Shown: positions 17,257 through 24,892 of the stretch, one piece after another
Position numbering within the stretch: position 1 is the stretch's first letter
How the letters are laid out: the number at the start of each line of letters is the position of its first letter
Assembly: GCF_902833905.1 (NCBI RefSeq)
Contig: NZ_CADFGP010000013.1
Coordinates: 1-64,000, forward strand
Source of the DNA: Paraburkholderia tuberum STM678
Lineage (GTDB): Bacteria > Pseudomonadota > Gammaproteobacteria > Burkholderiales > Burkholderiaceae
DNA length: 64,000 nucleotides
Direction of reading: 5' to 3'
Notes under the pieces: generated by a model
The model's database searches: none
The model's input: only the letters and a program-made list of their open reading frames with translations
What the model was told of the DNA's origin: nothing
Position numbers and translations under genes: made by a program

Positions 17257-17296
17257 GAAAAGCCCCGGTTGCCGAACTTCGCAACCGGGGCTTTTT
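17257..17296. terminator. bidirectional rho-independent terminator
   Basis: A perfect 12-bp stem AGCCCCGGTTGC/GCAACCGGGGCT with an 8-nt loop, T-rich on the right and A-rich on the left. It ends the RpiR-linked operon (plus) and the convergent DUF4148 gene (minus). Confidence 0.93.
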
Positions 17297-17351
17297 ACTG
17301 CGCGCTGCATTAACGACTTGCGCGCTCAGTTATCACGATCAGTTACCACGC

Positions 17352-17660
17352 TCAGTTACCGCGATACGTCGAAAAGAGACGTTGCTGCACCGTCGCCGGC
17401 GCGCCCGCGTCCGACGAACTGGCCTTCGCGCCGCCGACGTCTTGCGAACCTTGCGCCGCAGCGGTGACGATCGTCGAGTCCTGGGGCACGGCCTTCGGAT
17501 AGGTGGTGTCGTTCTGGTTCAGGAGGCCTGCTTTTTGCGCGGCTACGAGTTCGGCGCGCACCTGAGCGCGCGTGACCGGACCGTTTGTCTGCTGGGCGAA
17601 CGACAGTGCCGGAACGATAAGAGCGGATGCGACGACGACTGCGGAAAGAAGCGATTTCAT
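17352..17660 (-). CDS. DUF4148 small secreted protein
   Basis: A 102-residue exported protein. It begins with a signal peptide (MKSLLSAVVVASALIVPALS, cleavage after FAQ) followed by the DUF4148 motif VTRAQVRAELVAAQKAGLLNQ and an Ala/Ser-rich tail. The family is abundant in Burkholderiaceae with no proven function. ATG 17660 is preceded by a perfect GGAGGT. The long leader contains a hairpin with a T-run at 17793-17831 on this strand. Confidence 0.87.
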   Translation of the reverse strand: MKSLLSAVVVASALIVPALSFAQQTNGPVTRAQVRAELVAAQKAGLLNQNDTTYPKAVPQDSTIVTAAAQGSQDVGGAKASSSDAGAPATVQQRLFSTYRGN

Positions 17661-17979
17661 GACGACCTCCAATTGATTGTGTGGTGGATCGGTGTGAACC
17701 GCTTTCCCGATCCGCTGAACGCAGTCTATTTCTTACGAGGTCAGTAAAAAAGCGGCTTTCTGGCGAAATATTATTGCCAGTTTTGAGATAGTGAAAAAGG
17801 CGCTTTTCCGCGCCGGGACGCGGAAGCGCCTATGATGAAATCCGGTCCACGCCCGCGCCTGCAAGCCGCGCGGCACCTGCGACCGATGCCCAGGCGCGGA
17901 CACATCCGGGCGGACCGCCGCGGCGGGCATCATCTTTGGTCGAGCAGCGTGCGCGGCAAGGCACAAACAGGAGAGAGCA
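17661..17979. other. divergent promoter region of DUF4148 and osmC
   Basis: About 320 bases that are AT-richer than their surroundings from 17720 to 17800. Besides the terminator-like hairpin at 17793-17831, it holds a small dyad CTGGC/GCCAG at 17760-17780. No protein gene is supported. Confidence 0.4.
17793..17831 (-). terminator. strong minus-strand hairpin and T-run in the DUF4148/osmC gap
   Basis: Read on the minus strand, AGGCGCTTCCGCG pairs with CGCGGAAAAGCGCCT (two bulged bases) across a 6-nt loop and is followed by five T residues. No minus-strand gene lies to its right, so it would end either an attenuated DUF4148 leader or an unannotated small RNA starting between 17832 and about 17980. 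Confidence 0.6.
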
Positions 17980-18405
17980 ATGAAGCGCAAGGCATCGGCA
18001 GTCTGGCAAGGCGGCCTGCAGGACGGCAAGGGCTCGATTTCTAGCGACAGCGGCGTCCTGAAGGACACCCAGTACTCGTTCGCGACGCGCTTCGCGGACG
18101 GCATCGGCACGAATCCGGAAGAGCTGATCGCGGCTGCGCATGCGGGATGTTTCTCGATGGCGTTGTCGGCGGAGCTGGGCAAGGCCAACATCACGCCGGA
18201 GCGCATCGGCACCACGGCCACCGTCACGCTCGACAAGGACGGCGGCGGCTTCGCGATCACCGCGGTGCATCTCGACGTGACCGTGAAGATTCTGGGCGGA
18301 GACAAGGCCGCGTTCGACAAAGCCACCGCGGACGCGAAGGCCGGGTGCCCCGTGTCGAAGGTGCTGAATGCGACGATTACGATGGATGCGAAGCTCGAGA
18401 CCTGA
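17980..18405 (+). CDS. OsmC family peroxiredoxin
   Basis: A 141-residue OsmC-type thiol peroxidase that reduces organic hydroperoxides. The two redox cysteines are present: Cys57 in AAHAGCFSMALS and Cys123 in AKAGCPVSKVLN. The N-terminal strands (SAVWQGGLQDGKGSISSDSG) are also typical. Length matches OsmC (about 140 aa). AGGAGAGA precedes ATG 17980. It is probably cytoplasmic and stress-induced; no OhrR-type regulator is adjacent. Confidence 0.93.
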   Translation: MKRKASAVWQGGLQDGKGSISSDSGVLKDTQYSFATRFADGIGTNPEELIAAAHAGCFSMALSAELGKANITPERIGTTATVTLDKDGGGFAITAVHLDVTVKILGGDKAAFDKATADAKAGCPVSKVLNATITMDAKLET

Positions 18406-18434
18406 GCCCCGCTGTCACTGTGAGCGCGCAACGA

Positions 18435-18468
18435 AGCCGGCGACGGGCCATGTCCGCCGCCGGTTTTT
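18435..18468 (+). terminator. rho-independent terminator after osmC
   Basis: A GC-rich stem (CCGGCGACGG against CCGCCGCCGG, one mismatch) followed by TTTTTT, about 30 bases after the osmC stop. Confidence 0.85.
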
Positions 18469-18529
18469 TGATGCCGGTTGTCGTATGAACGGATGACCCC
18501 GACGCGAGTAGGCCTACGGAATGCCATCC

Positions 18530-18561
18530 TTGATTTATTGAACATCCAGTCATAATATCAA
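18530..18561. promoter_or_regulatory. promoter/operator region of the TetR gene
   Basis: It contains an outer dyad TTGAT/ATCAA and, inside it, TTGAACATCCAGTCAT at 18538-18553. The latter matches the sequence over the start of the downstream MFS gene (19271-19286) at 12 of 16 positions. A CATAAT -10-like hexamer lies at 18551-18556. It is a likely site of autoregulation. Confidence 0.45.
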
Positions 18562-18596
18562 CGGACCGACGCAACCAGGCAACAAGGTCATCGCAA

Positions 18597-19226
18597 TTGA
18601 GTCATTCAAAGCAAGCCGCGAAAAAAGCCGGCGAAACGTGTCAGCGCGGCCGTCCGCGCGAGTTCGACACGGCCACTGTGCTGGCGAACGCGAGCCAGGT
18701 GTTCTGGGATCACGGCTACCACGCGACGTCGATCGACGATCTGTGCAAGGCCACCGGTCTGCTGCGCGGCAGCCTGTACGGCGTATTCGGCGACAAGCAC
18801 GGCATCATGCTCGCCGCGCTGGATCATTACTCGGAAGGCGCGGTCGCGCGGCTTGCGCAGCGACTGAGCGCGACGGCCGAGCCGGAGCAGGCGCTGCGCG
18901 ACGCGCTGCTCCACTACGCGAGGGTGTCCTGCGCATTGAGCGGCCGGCGCAGCTGTTTCATTACGAATACGACGCTCGAAATGCAGCCCGATGACGAAGT
19001 GCTGCGCGCGCGCGTCGCCACGATTCAGCGCCGCATGGCGACTTTGCTCGCGGCGGCGGTGATCCGCGGTCAGGCGAGCGGCGCATTCGATTCGACGCTC
19101 GACGAAAAAGCCGTCGGCGATTTCCTGCTATGCGTGATGCAAGGCTTGCGGGTCATGGGGCGGGTCGCGCATCAGCAAGATGAGCTGATCGGTATCGTCG
19201 ATGTGGCGATGCGCGCGCTGGTGTAA
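18597..19226 (+). CDS. TetR family transcriptional regulator
   Basis: A 209-residue repressor. The N-terminal helix-turn-helix is recognisable (TVLANASQVFWDHGYHATSI, then DDLCKATGLLRGSLYGVFGDKHGIM). The C-terminal ligand domain is of the YxaF/LmrA-like type, with a Cys/Ser-rich stretch SCALSGRRSCF. TTG 18597 is used as start, with AAGG about 9 nt upstream; no ATG lies near the beginning of homology. The next gene is a drug-type MFS pump 58 bases downstream on the same strand, with a related operator over its start, so the pair is probably a ligand-inducible efflux unit. Confidence 0.85.
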   Translation: MSHSKQAAKKAGETCQRGRPREFDTATVLANASQVFWDHGYHATSIDDLCKATGLLRGSLYGVFGDKHGIMLAALDHYSEGAVARLAQRLSATAEPEQALRDALLHYARVSCALSGRRSCFITNTTLEMQPDDEVLRARVATIQRRMATLLAAAVIRGQASGAFDSTLDEKAVGDFLLCVMQGLRVMGRVAHQQDELIGIVDVAMRALV

Positions 19227-19270
19227 CGCCTCGTGCGCGAGCGGTGGCGCAAAAATTTTTTAACCAATTT

Positions 19271-19286
19271 TTGAACGATCGGTCAT
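19271..19286 (+). promoter_or_regulatory. candidate TetR operator over the MFS start
   Basis: TTGAACGATCGGTCAT reaches into the start codon of the efflux gene at 19285. The half-site TTGAACGA recurs in a perfect dyad at 20881-20897, and a related copy precedes the TetR gene. Confidence 0.45.
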
Positions 19287-20832
19287 GAAACCTGAGGCAA
19301 TCAAGTCCGCTCCGGCGGCATTCGGTGGGTCCGTCAGCTGCGCGGCGAGCGCAGCCGTGACCGGTCCCGGCCCGGCGATGGCCGGCATGGCTGTCGCCGC
19401 CAAAGCGTCGGCGCCCGGCTTTCAGCGCCAGGCGCTCGCGCTCGCCGTGCTGTTCGTCGGCGCCTTTCTCGCGCCGCTCGATTACTTCATCGTCAATCTG
19501 GCGCTGCCGTCGATTCACACGGGCCTCAACGCGAGCGACGCGCAACTGCAACTCGTCGTGTCGGCTTATGCGTCCGCCTACGCGGTGCTGCTGATCACGG
19601 GGGGCCGCCTTGGCGATCTGTTCGGCCGCCGTCGCATGTTCATGACGGGTATGGCGGCTTTCGTGATCGCGTCGGCGTTGTGCGGCTTCGCGACGAGCGG
19701 CCACATGCTCGTGATCTCGCGCATCGTGCAAGGCATCGCGGCCGCGGTGATGGCGCCGCAAGTGCTCGCGACGATTCGTGCGGTCGTGCCGTTGCATCAG
19801 CAGACGCGCGTGATGAGTCTGTATGGCTTCGTGTTCGGCTTGTCGTCGATCGTCGGGCAACTCGGCGGCGGCGCGCTGATCACGTATCACCCGTTCGGGC
19901 TCGACTGGCGCGTGATCTTCCTGATCAACATCCCGATCGGCATCGCGGCGTTCATCGGCACATGGAAGTTCGTGCCGGAGAACCAGCCGGCCACGCATAC
20001 CGGCGTCGATCTGAAGGGCGTCGCGCTGCTGTCGGCGGTGCTGCTGCTCGTCATCTATCCGATGACGCATGGCCGTGAAGCGGGCTGGCCCGCGTGGACC
20101 TTCGCCATGTTCGCACTCGCGGTGCCGGTGTTCGCGCTGTTCGTCGCGACCGAGCGACGCGTCGAGCGCGCTGGCGGCCATCCGCTCGTCGATCTGCAAC
20201 TGTTCCGCAATCGCGCGTTCGCGCTTGGTCTCGTGCTCGCGTTCCTGTTCTATTGCAATAGCGCGTTCTTCCTGACCTACGGCATCTTTCTGCAAACCGG
20301 CCTGCACTGGACGCCGCTCGCGTCGGGCATCGCGATCATGCCGTTCGCGCTCGGCTTCGTGATCGGGCCGTTGACGTCGCCGGCCGTGGTCAAGCGCATC
20401 GGCGCCCATGTGCTGACGCTTGGTTTCTCGATGATGACGCTGGGCTTCACGGCGACCGGCTGGTCCGCGACCCAATCCGCGACGCCCGATCTGCTGTTCT
20501 ACTGCGGGCTAGTGTGCGCGGGCGTCGGACATGGTCTGCTGTTGCCGTCGATCATGCGCATCGTGCTGCAGGAGGTGGTGCCCGAGAAGGCCGGGCTTGC
20601 ATCGGGTGTGGTCTCGTCGACGTTGCAGATCGGCTCCGCGTTCGGCACCGCGGCGATCAGCGGCGCGTTCTTCGGGGCGCTCGGCGGCCGTTCGGCACCC
20701 GCCTCTTATGCGCACGCGTTCCAGCTGAGCCTCGCTATCAATGCCGTGCTGATGTTCGTGTGTATCGGCCTGAGCGTGCTGCTGGTACGTCATCAGCAAG
20801 GCGTGCGGCGCTCGGTGGCCCCGGCAGTTTGA
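19285..20832 (+). CDS. MFS drug-efflux transporter (DHA2-like)
   Basis: A 515-residue inner-membrane transporter. After a 45-residue Ala/Gly-rich N-terminal tail, helix 1 carries FVGAFLAPLDYFIVNLALPS. This is followed by motif A (GGRLGDLFGRRRMFM), RIVQGIAAAVMAPQVLATIR, and the motif-C-like segment FGLSSIVGQLGGGALI. Fourteen hydrophobic segments are plausible. The start ATG 19285 has no obvious ribosome site and lies inside the putative TetR operator, so a later start (around the ATG of MAVAAKAS) is possible. Probable repression by the upstream TetR protein is inferred. Confidence 0.85.
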   Translation: MKPEAIKSAPAAFGGSVSCAASAAVTGPGPAMAGMAVAAKASAPGFQRQALALAVLFVGAFLAPLDYFIVNLALPSIHTGLNASDAQLQLVVSAYASAYAVLLITGGRLGDLFGRRRMFMTGMAAFVIASALCGFATSGHMLVISRIVQGIAAAVMAPQVLATIRAVVPLHQQTRVMSLYGFVFGLSSIVGQLGGGALITYHPFGLDWRVIFLINIPIGIAAFIGTWKFVPENQPATHTGVDLKGVALLSAVLLLVIYPMTHGREAGWPAWTFAMFALAVPVFALFVATERRVERAGGHPLVDLQLFRNRAFALGLVLAFLFYCNSAFFLTYGIFLQTGLHWTPLASGIAIMPFALGFVIGPLTSPAVVKRIGAHVLTLGFSMMTLGFTATGWSATQSATPDLLFYCGLVCAGVGHGLLLPSIMRIVLQEVVPEKAGLASGVVSSTLQIGSAFGTAAISGAFFGALGGRSAPASYAHAFQLSLAINAVLMFVCIGLSVLLVRHQQGVRRSVAPAV

Positions 20833-21322
20833 AATTAATCCGCTGGTAATCGTTTTCATTTGTTAGCTTGCTGAAAAAAATCGTTCAATTTGAACGAAGC
20901 GGTATAACCAACTGCATCGTATTTACCGGCGATCTACTCGTTCACAGGTAATTCTGATTTAGATCAAACTGGCTGATTCCGATTAACGGCTCGACGACAT
21001 CGCATCAGCTTTTTGTAATCAGACGAAATCGACCTCGCATTTTCTACCGGCCTGCAAACGGCCTACAGTAAGTGTTGCGTTTGTGCGGTAGCGCACATAG
21101 GGTTAGCCGCAAGGTGTCGCGATGATTGTTTTTCGGTAATGCCGAGAACTTTAGCCAGCGAGCATGGACTGCGGGTCTGGTGAAAACGGTATCAATAAAA
21201 AAGCGCTTGCCGCGTTTAAATTCGATTGTTAATCTGTCTTAACTTTAGAGTGTACGTTCAACAGGTCGGAGTCGATAAAGCCGGGCTCAACTTAATAAAC
21301 GCTCAAGATAGGGGGACCCAAT
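20833..21322. other. 490-base AT-richer intergenic region
   Basis: No protein gene is supported. It holds a perfect 8-1-8 inverted repeat at 20881-20897 and an FNR-like dyad at 20954-20967, plus AT-rich stretches (21190-21250) likely to contain the promoter and a long leader for the DUF2158 gene. The base composition contrasts with the flanking genes. Confidence 0.5.
20881..20897. promoter_or_regulatory. perfect inverted repeat TCGTTCAA-T-TTGAACGA
   Basis: An 8-1-8 perfect dyad, 48 bases after the MFS stop. Its half-site TTGAACGA equals that over the MFS start at 19271-19278, so it could be another binding site of the same TetR regulator. Confidence 0.55.
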
Positions 21323-21595
21323 ATGCTGACCGCTACCATTGACGCATTCCAGACAACATCCGCCGCCGCCTTCAATGTGGGCGACGTCGTCAAGTTAAAA
21401 GAAGGGGGCCCGCGCATGACCGTGACGTACGCAGGTCCGGTCGCGCTGAATCCCGGCGACTGGGTGATCTGCGAGTGGTTCGACGAACACGGCGAACTGC
21501 GCCACGAAAGCTTTGCCGCGCAAGCCGTGCGTGCGGAGCCGCGCTCCATTCCGGCGGGCTCGGTACAGTGGAGTCGCATCGGGCGCGCGGCCTGA
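21323..21595 (+). CDS. DUF2158 (YodC-like) small protein
   Basis: A 90-residue protein with the DUF2158 pattern: FNVGDVVKLKEGGPRMTVTY, then NPGDWVICEWFDEHGELRHE. The family is a small beta-barrel resembling SH3-like folds and has no assigned function. ATG 21323 has GGGGGA 7 nt upstream. It is preceded by a long AT-rich leader, suggesting strong or regulated transcription. Confidence 0.8.
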   Translation: MLTATIDAFQTTSAAAFNVGDVVKLKEGGPRMTVTYAGPVALNPGDWVICEWFDEHGELRHESFAAQAVRAEPRSIPAGSVQWSRIGRAA

Positions 21596-21686
21596 CTGAC
21601 GCCCCTGACTGACGCCCGTGCACGTCAATCAATCGGTTTCCTGTAGTTCGTTTGCTGCTCGTCTTGCTCGAGCCGCCCGAATCGTT

Positions 21687-21998
21687 TCAGCGCTCGGGCC
21701 GGTCGCGCGCGGCTTGGCGTCGCCGCACGCGCAGCGTCAGCGCCGACGAAAACGCGCGCAAGGTCGACACCTTGCGTGTCGCCACGACGTCCCGCGCGAG
21801 GCTCTCCGCCGGATTCGGCTGTAGCGCCCAATACAGCGCGAGCAGCCAGCCGAGCACGGTCCAGCCGAGGCAGGCATTGAAGAGCGCGAGCGTCAGCACG
21901 TCGCGGCGCTTGCGCCGGTCCGCGATGATCGCCGGCAGAAAATACAAGGCCAGCGCGAACGCCGCACCGATGGCCTGAACGGCCACGTTGCCACCCAT
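21687..21998 (-). CDS. Imm-like (superinfection immunity family) membrane protein
   Basis: A 103-residue membrane protein with two hydrophobic segments: VQAIGAAFALALYFLPAIIA near the N terminus and FNACLGWTVLGWLLALYWAL in the middle. They are separated by the basic loop DRRKRRDV, and a basic C-terminal tail follows. This is the pattern of the T4 Imm/superinfection-immunity family, which is widespread in bacterial chromosomes without any phage link. ATG 21998 has GGGAG 7 nt upstream. Role unknown; no other phage genes surround it. Confidence 0.75.
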   Translation of the reverse strand: MGGNVAVQAIGAAFALALYFLPAIIADRRKRRDVLTLALFNACLGWTVLGWLLALYWALQPNPAESLARDVVATRKVSTLRAFSSALTLRVRRRQAARDRPER

Positions 21999-22167
21999 AC
22001 AAGCTCCCTGATGCACGATGCATGTAGCGATTGTCGCGCGAATGGCGGCCGCGCGCCTCGCACCTGCGCGTTCCAGTCTCCACCCCAATCACCGCAAGGG
22101 GTTCAGCCCGACACGCATCGGGACTATCATGATCGTTTCGACCGAACAGTACTTCACGGACCCGATC

Positions 22168-23628
22168 ATGATCACCGACGACACGACCCAGCAGGCTCAA
22201 CTCAACCCGGACACGCTACGAGAATTCGTCGAGCGCAAGTGGAACGACGAGATCGTGCCCGCGCTGACGGACTACATCGCGGTGCCGGCCAAGAGTCCGG
22301 CGTTCGATCCCGACTGGGCGAAACACGGTTATCTGGAGCGCGTGATCACCGACGCCGCACAATGGGCCGAGCAGCAACCGGTGCGCGGCCTGAAGCTCGA
22401 GGTGATCCGCCTGCCGGGCCGCACGCCGGTGATCTTCTTCGAGACGGCCGCGACGCGCTCGGGTAGCGACGAAACCGTCGTGCTCTATGGCCACCTCGAC
22501 AAGCAGCCCGAGTTCGATGGCTGGCGCAACGACCTCGGTCCGTGGACGCCGAAGTTCGAAGACGGCAAGCTCTACGGCCGCGGCGGCGCGGACGACGGCT
22601 ACGCGATCTATGCGAGCCTGACGGCGCTCGCCGCGCTCGATGCACAGGGTGTCGAACGTCCGCGCTGCGTCGGGCTGATCGAAACCTGCGAGGAGTCGGG
22701 CAGCTACGATCTGCTGCCCTACGTCGACGCGCTGCGCGAGCGGCTCGGCAACGTCGGGCTGGTCGTGTGTCTCGATTCGGGCGCGGGCAATTACGATCAG
22801 CTGTGGCTGACCACGTCGCTGCGCGGACTCGTCGGCGGCGATCTCGAAGTGCAGGTGCTCGACGAAGGGATTCACTCGGGCGTCTACGGCGGCATCGTGC
22901 CGTCGAGCTTCCGCATCATGCGGCAACTGTTCGACCGTCTCGAAGACTCCGCCAACGGCACGCTGCTGCCGAAGGGCTTCCACTGCACGGTGCCGGCCGA
23001 TCGTCTGCGCGAAGCGGAGGCCGCCGCAAAGATTCTCGGCGATGAGGTCTGGAAGAAGATGCCGTGGGCGTGCGGCCAGGACGGCCGTCAGGTGCTGCCC
23101 ACCACGACCGATCCGCGCGAGGCGCTGCTCAATTCGACGTGGCGTCCGTCGCTGTCGGTGACGGGCGCGGCTGGCTTGCCCGCGCTCGCCGACGCCGGCA
23201 ACGTGCTGCGTCCGCGCACGGCGTTCAAGCTGTCGCTGCGGCTGCCGCCGACCATCGAAGCGGAGAAGGCGGTCGCCGAACTGAAGGCGCTGCTCGAATT
23301 CGATCCGCCGTACAACGCGAAGGTCACGTTCAAGCCGGATGCGGGCGCGGCGAGCGGCTGGAACGCACCGGAGGTCGCGCCGTGGCTCGCCACCGCGCTC
23401 AACGATGCGTCGCGTCAGCACTTCGGCGCCGACGCGGCCTACATGGGTCTCGGCGGCACGATCCCGTTGATGAACGTGCTGAAGGCGGGCTTCCCGAAGT
23501 CGCAGTTCATGGTGTGCGGCGTGCTCGGGCCGAAGTCGAACGCACATGGGCCGAACGAGTTCCTGCACGTGCCGTACGGCAAGAAGCTGACGGCCGCGGT
23601 TGCCGAAGTGATTGCCGCGGCGCCGTGA
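22168..23628 (+). CDS. M20 family metallopeptidase
   Basis: A 486-residue zinc-dependent aminoacylase/dipeptidase-type enzyme. Metal ligands and the catalytic Glu appear in family order: YGHLDKQPEFDGW (His and catalytic Asp), LYGRGGADDGYA (bridging Asp), IETCEESGS (catalytic Glu and Glu ligand), CLDSGAGNYD (Asp), and a C-terminal SNAHGPNEFLHV (His). The dimerisation domain lies between. The start is uncertain between ATG 22129 and ATG 22168; I use the latter, where the conserved N-terminal helix begins. It is probably a cytoplasmic peptidase or amidohydrolase; exact substrate unknown. Confidence 0.9.
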   Translation: MITDDTTQQAQLNPDTLREFVERKWNDEIVPALTDYIAVPAKSPAFDPDWAKHGYLERVITDAAQWAEQQPVRGLKLEVIRLPGRTPVIFFETAATRSGSDETVVLYGHLDKQPEFDGWRNDLGPWTPKFEDGKLYGRGGADDGYAIYASLTALAALDAQGVERPRCVGLIETCEESGSYDLLPYVDALRERLGNVGLVVCLDSGAGNYDQLWLTTSLRGLVGGDLEVQVLDEGIHSGVYGGIVPSSFRIMRQLFDRLEDSANGTLLPKGFHCTVPADRLREAEAAAKILGDEVWKKMPWACGQDGRQVLPTTTDPREALLNSTWRPSLSVTGAAGLPALADAGNVLRPRTAFKLSLRLPPTIEAEKAVAELKALLEFDPPYNAKVTFKPDAGAASGWNAPEVAPWLATALNDASRQHFGADAAYMGLGGTIPLMNVLKAGFPKSQFMVCGVLGPKSNAHGPNEFLHVPYGKKLTAAVAEVIAAAP

Positions 23629-23751
23629 GTTCTGGTTTCGTTTGAGTGGGGCTCGGGCGTGACCCGGGCCCGCTGTTTATCGATGCTGCTTTGATGCAGC
23701 TGTTTTGCCCGCCGTTTCATTCCTTCCGTTCGAACCTCACCGACACGCTGA

Positions 23752-24855
23752 ATGACCGACTCCCAGACTGCCCGAACCACCACGCCCCGGATTCCGGCCG
23801 ATCAACTGCATGGCTACGTCAGAGCGATCTGGGAGCGAGCGGGCAGTACGCCGCGCGAAGCGGAGCTGGTGGCCGATCACCTGGTGGCCGCGAATCTGAC
23901 CGGGCACGACTCGCACGGCGTCGGCATGATCCCGCGCTATGTCGAATCGCTCGCCGACCAGCAACTGCAACTGAATCGACACGCCGACGTCGTGAAGGAC
24001 GCGGGCGCGGTACTGACCGTCGAAGGCGGCAAGGGTTTCGGTCAGGTGATCGCGTTCGAGGCGATGGAGCGGGGCATCGAGCGCGCGCGGCGGCTCGGCG
24101 TCTGCGCGGTGGGCTTGCGCGGCGCGCATCATATCGGCCGCATCGGGCATTGGGCCGAGCAGTGCGCGCGCGCCGGGCTGGTGTCGTTTCACTTCGTCAA
24201 CGTGGCGGGCGATCCGCTCGTCGCGCCATTCGGCGGCGCGGACCGGCGCATCGGCACGAATCCGTTCTGCGCCGCTTATCCGCGGCCCGGCAAACCGCCG
24301 CTGGTGCTCGACTTCGCGACCAGCACGATCGCGTTCGGCAAGACGCGCGTCGCTTATAACCAGGGCAAGCCCACACCACCCGGCGCGCTGATCGATCACG
24401 AAGGCATGCCGACGCTCGAACCGAAAGTCATGCACGAAGCGCCGTTCGGCGCGCTGACGCCGTTCGGCGGCTACAAGGGTTTCGGGCTCGCGGCGATCTG
24501 CGAGATTTTCGGCGGTGCGCTGTCGGGCGGCTTCACGACGCATGCGGACACGCTCGGTACCACGCACGCGATCATCAACTGCATGCTATCGGTGATCATC
24601 GATCCCACCGCGTTCGACGCGCCCGATGCGCAAGCCGAAGCCGATGCGTTCCTCGCGTGGGTGAAGGCGTCGCCGCTCGCGGCGGGCGCGGAGCGCATCT
24701 ACGAACCCGGCGAGCCCGAGCGCATGACGCGCGCGCAGCGTGAGGCCGCCGGCATTCCGATCGACGCGGCTACGTGGACGCAAATCCACTGCGCGGCGCG
24801 CGCCGTCGGGATGAATGAAGACGAAGTGGGTGGTTGGTCCGCGCGCCTCGGCTGA
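23752..24855 (+). CDS. Ldh2-type malate/L-lactate (NAD(P)H) dehydrogenase family protein
   Basis: A 367-residue oxidoreductase of the MDH2/LDH2 (YlbC-like) family, distinct from Rossmann lactate dehydrogenases. Hallmarks are VAANLTGHDSHGVGMIPRYV (substrate His-Ser-His region), GFGQVIAFEAM, RGAHHIGRIGHWAEQCARAG, and FGGADRRIGTNPFCAAYP. Family members reduce 2-oxo acids, ureidoglycolate or delta-1-pyrroline-2-carboxylate. With a hydroxyproline dehydratase elsewhere in the window the last is conceivable, but the genes are 10 kb apart. ATG 23752 follows the M20 gene by 123 bases. Confidence 0.88.
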   Translation: MTDSQTARTTTPRIPADQLHGYVRAIWERAGSTPREAELVADHLVAANLTGHDSHGVGMIPRYVESLADQQLQLNRHADVVKDAGAVLTVEGGKGFGQVIAFEAMERGIERARRLGVCAVGLRGAHHIGRIGHWAEQCARAGLVSFHFVNVAGDPLVAPFGGADRRIGTNPFCAAYPRPGKPPLVLDFATSTIAFGKTRVAYNQGKPTPPGALIDHEGMPTLEPKVMHEAPFGALTPFGGYKGFGLAAICEIFGGALSGGFTTHADTLGTTHAIINCMLSVIIDPTAFDAPDAQAEADAFLAWVKASPLAAGAERIYEPGEPERMTRAQREAAGIPIDAATWTQIHCAARAVGMNEDEVGGWSARLG

Positions 24856-24871
24856 AGCGCGCGACAGCAGC

Positions 24872-24892
24872 GCTCAGGCGATCAGCCTGAGC
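24872..24892. terminator. hairpin between convergent genes
   Basis: Perfect GCTCAGGC/GCCTGAGC stem with a 5-nt loop, overlapping the pdeR stop codon, 17 bases after the Ldh2 stop. There is no T-run, so any termination would be weak or rho-dependent. Confidence 0.45.

Noticed and set aside
20833..20880. Fur box in the AT-rich stretch after the MFS gene
   Set aside because: Only a loose partial match and no iron-related genes nearby.
21687..21998. Prophage indicated by an Imm-like protein
   Set aside because: No integrase, structural or lysis genes surround it, and the family is common outside phages.
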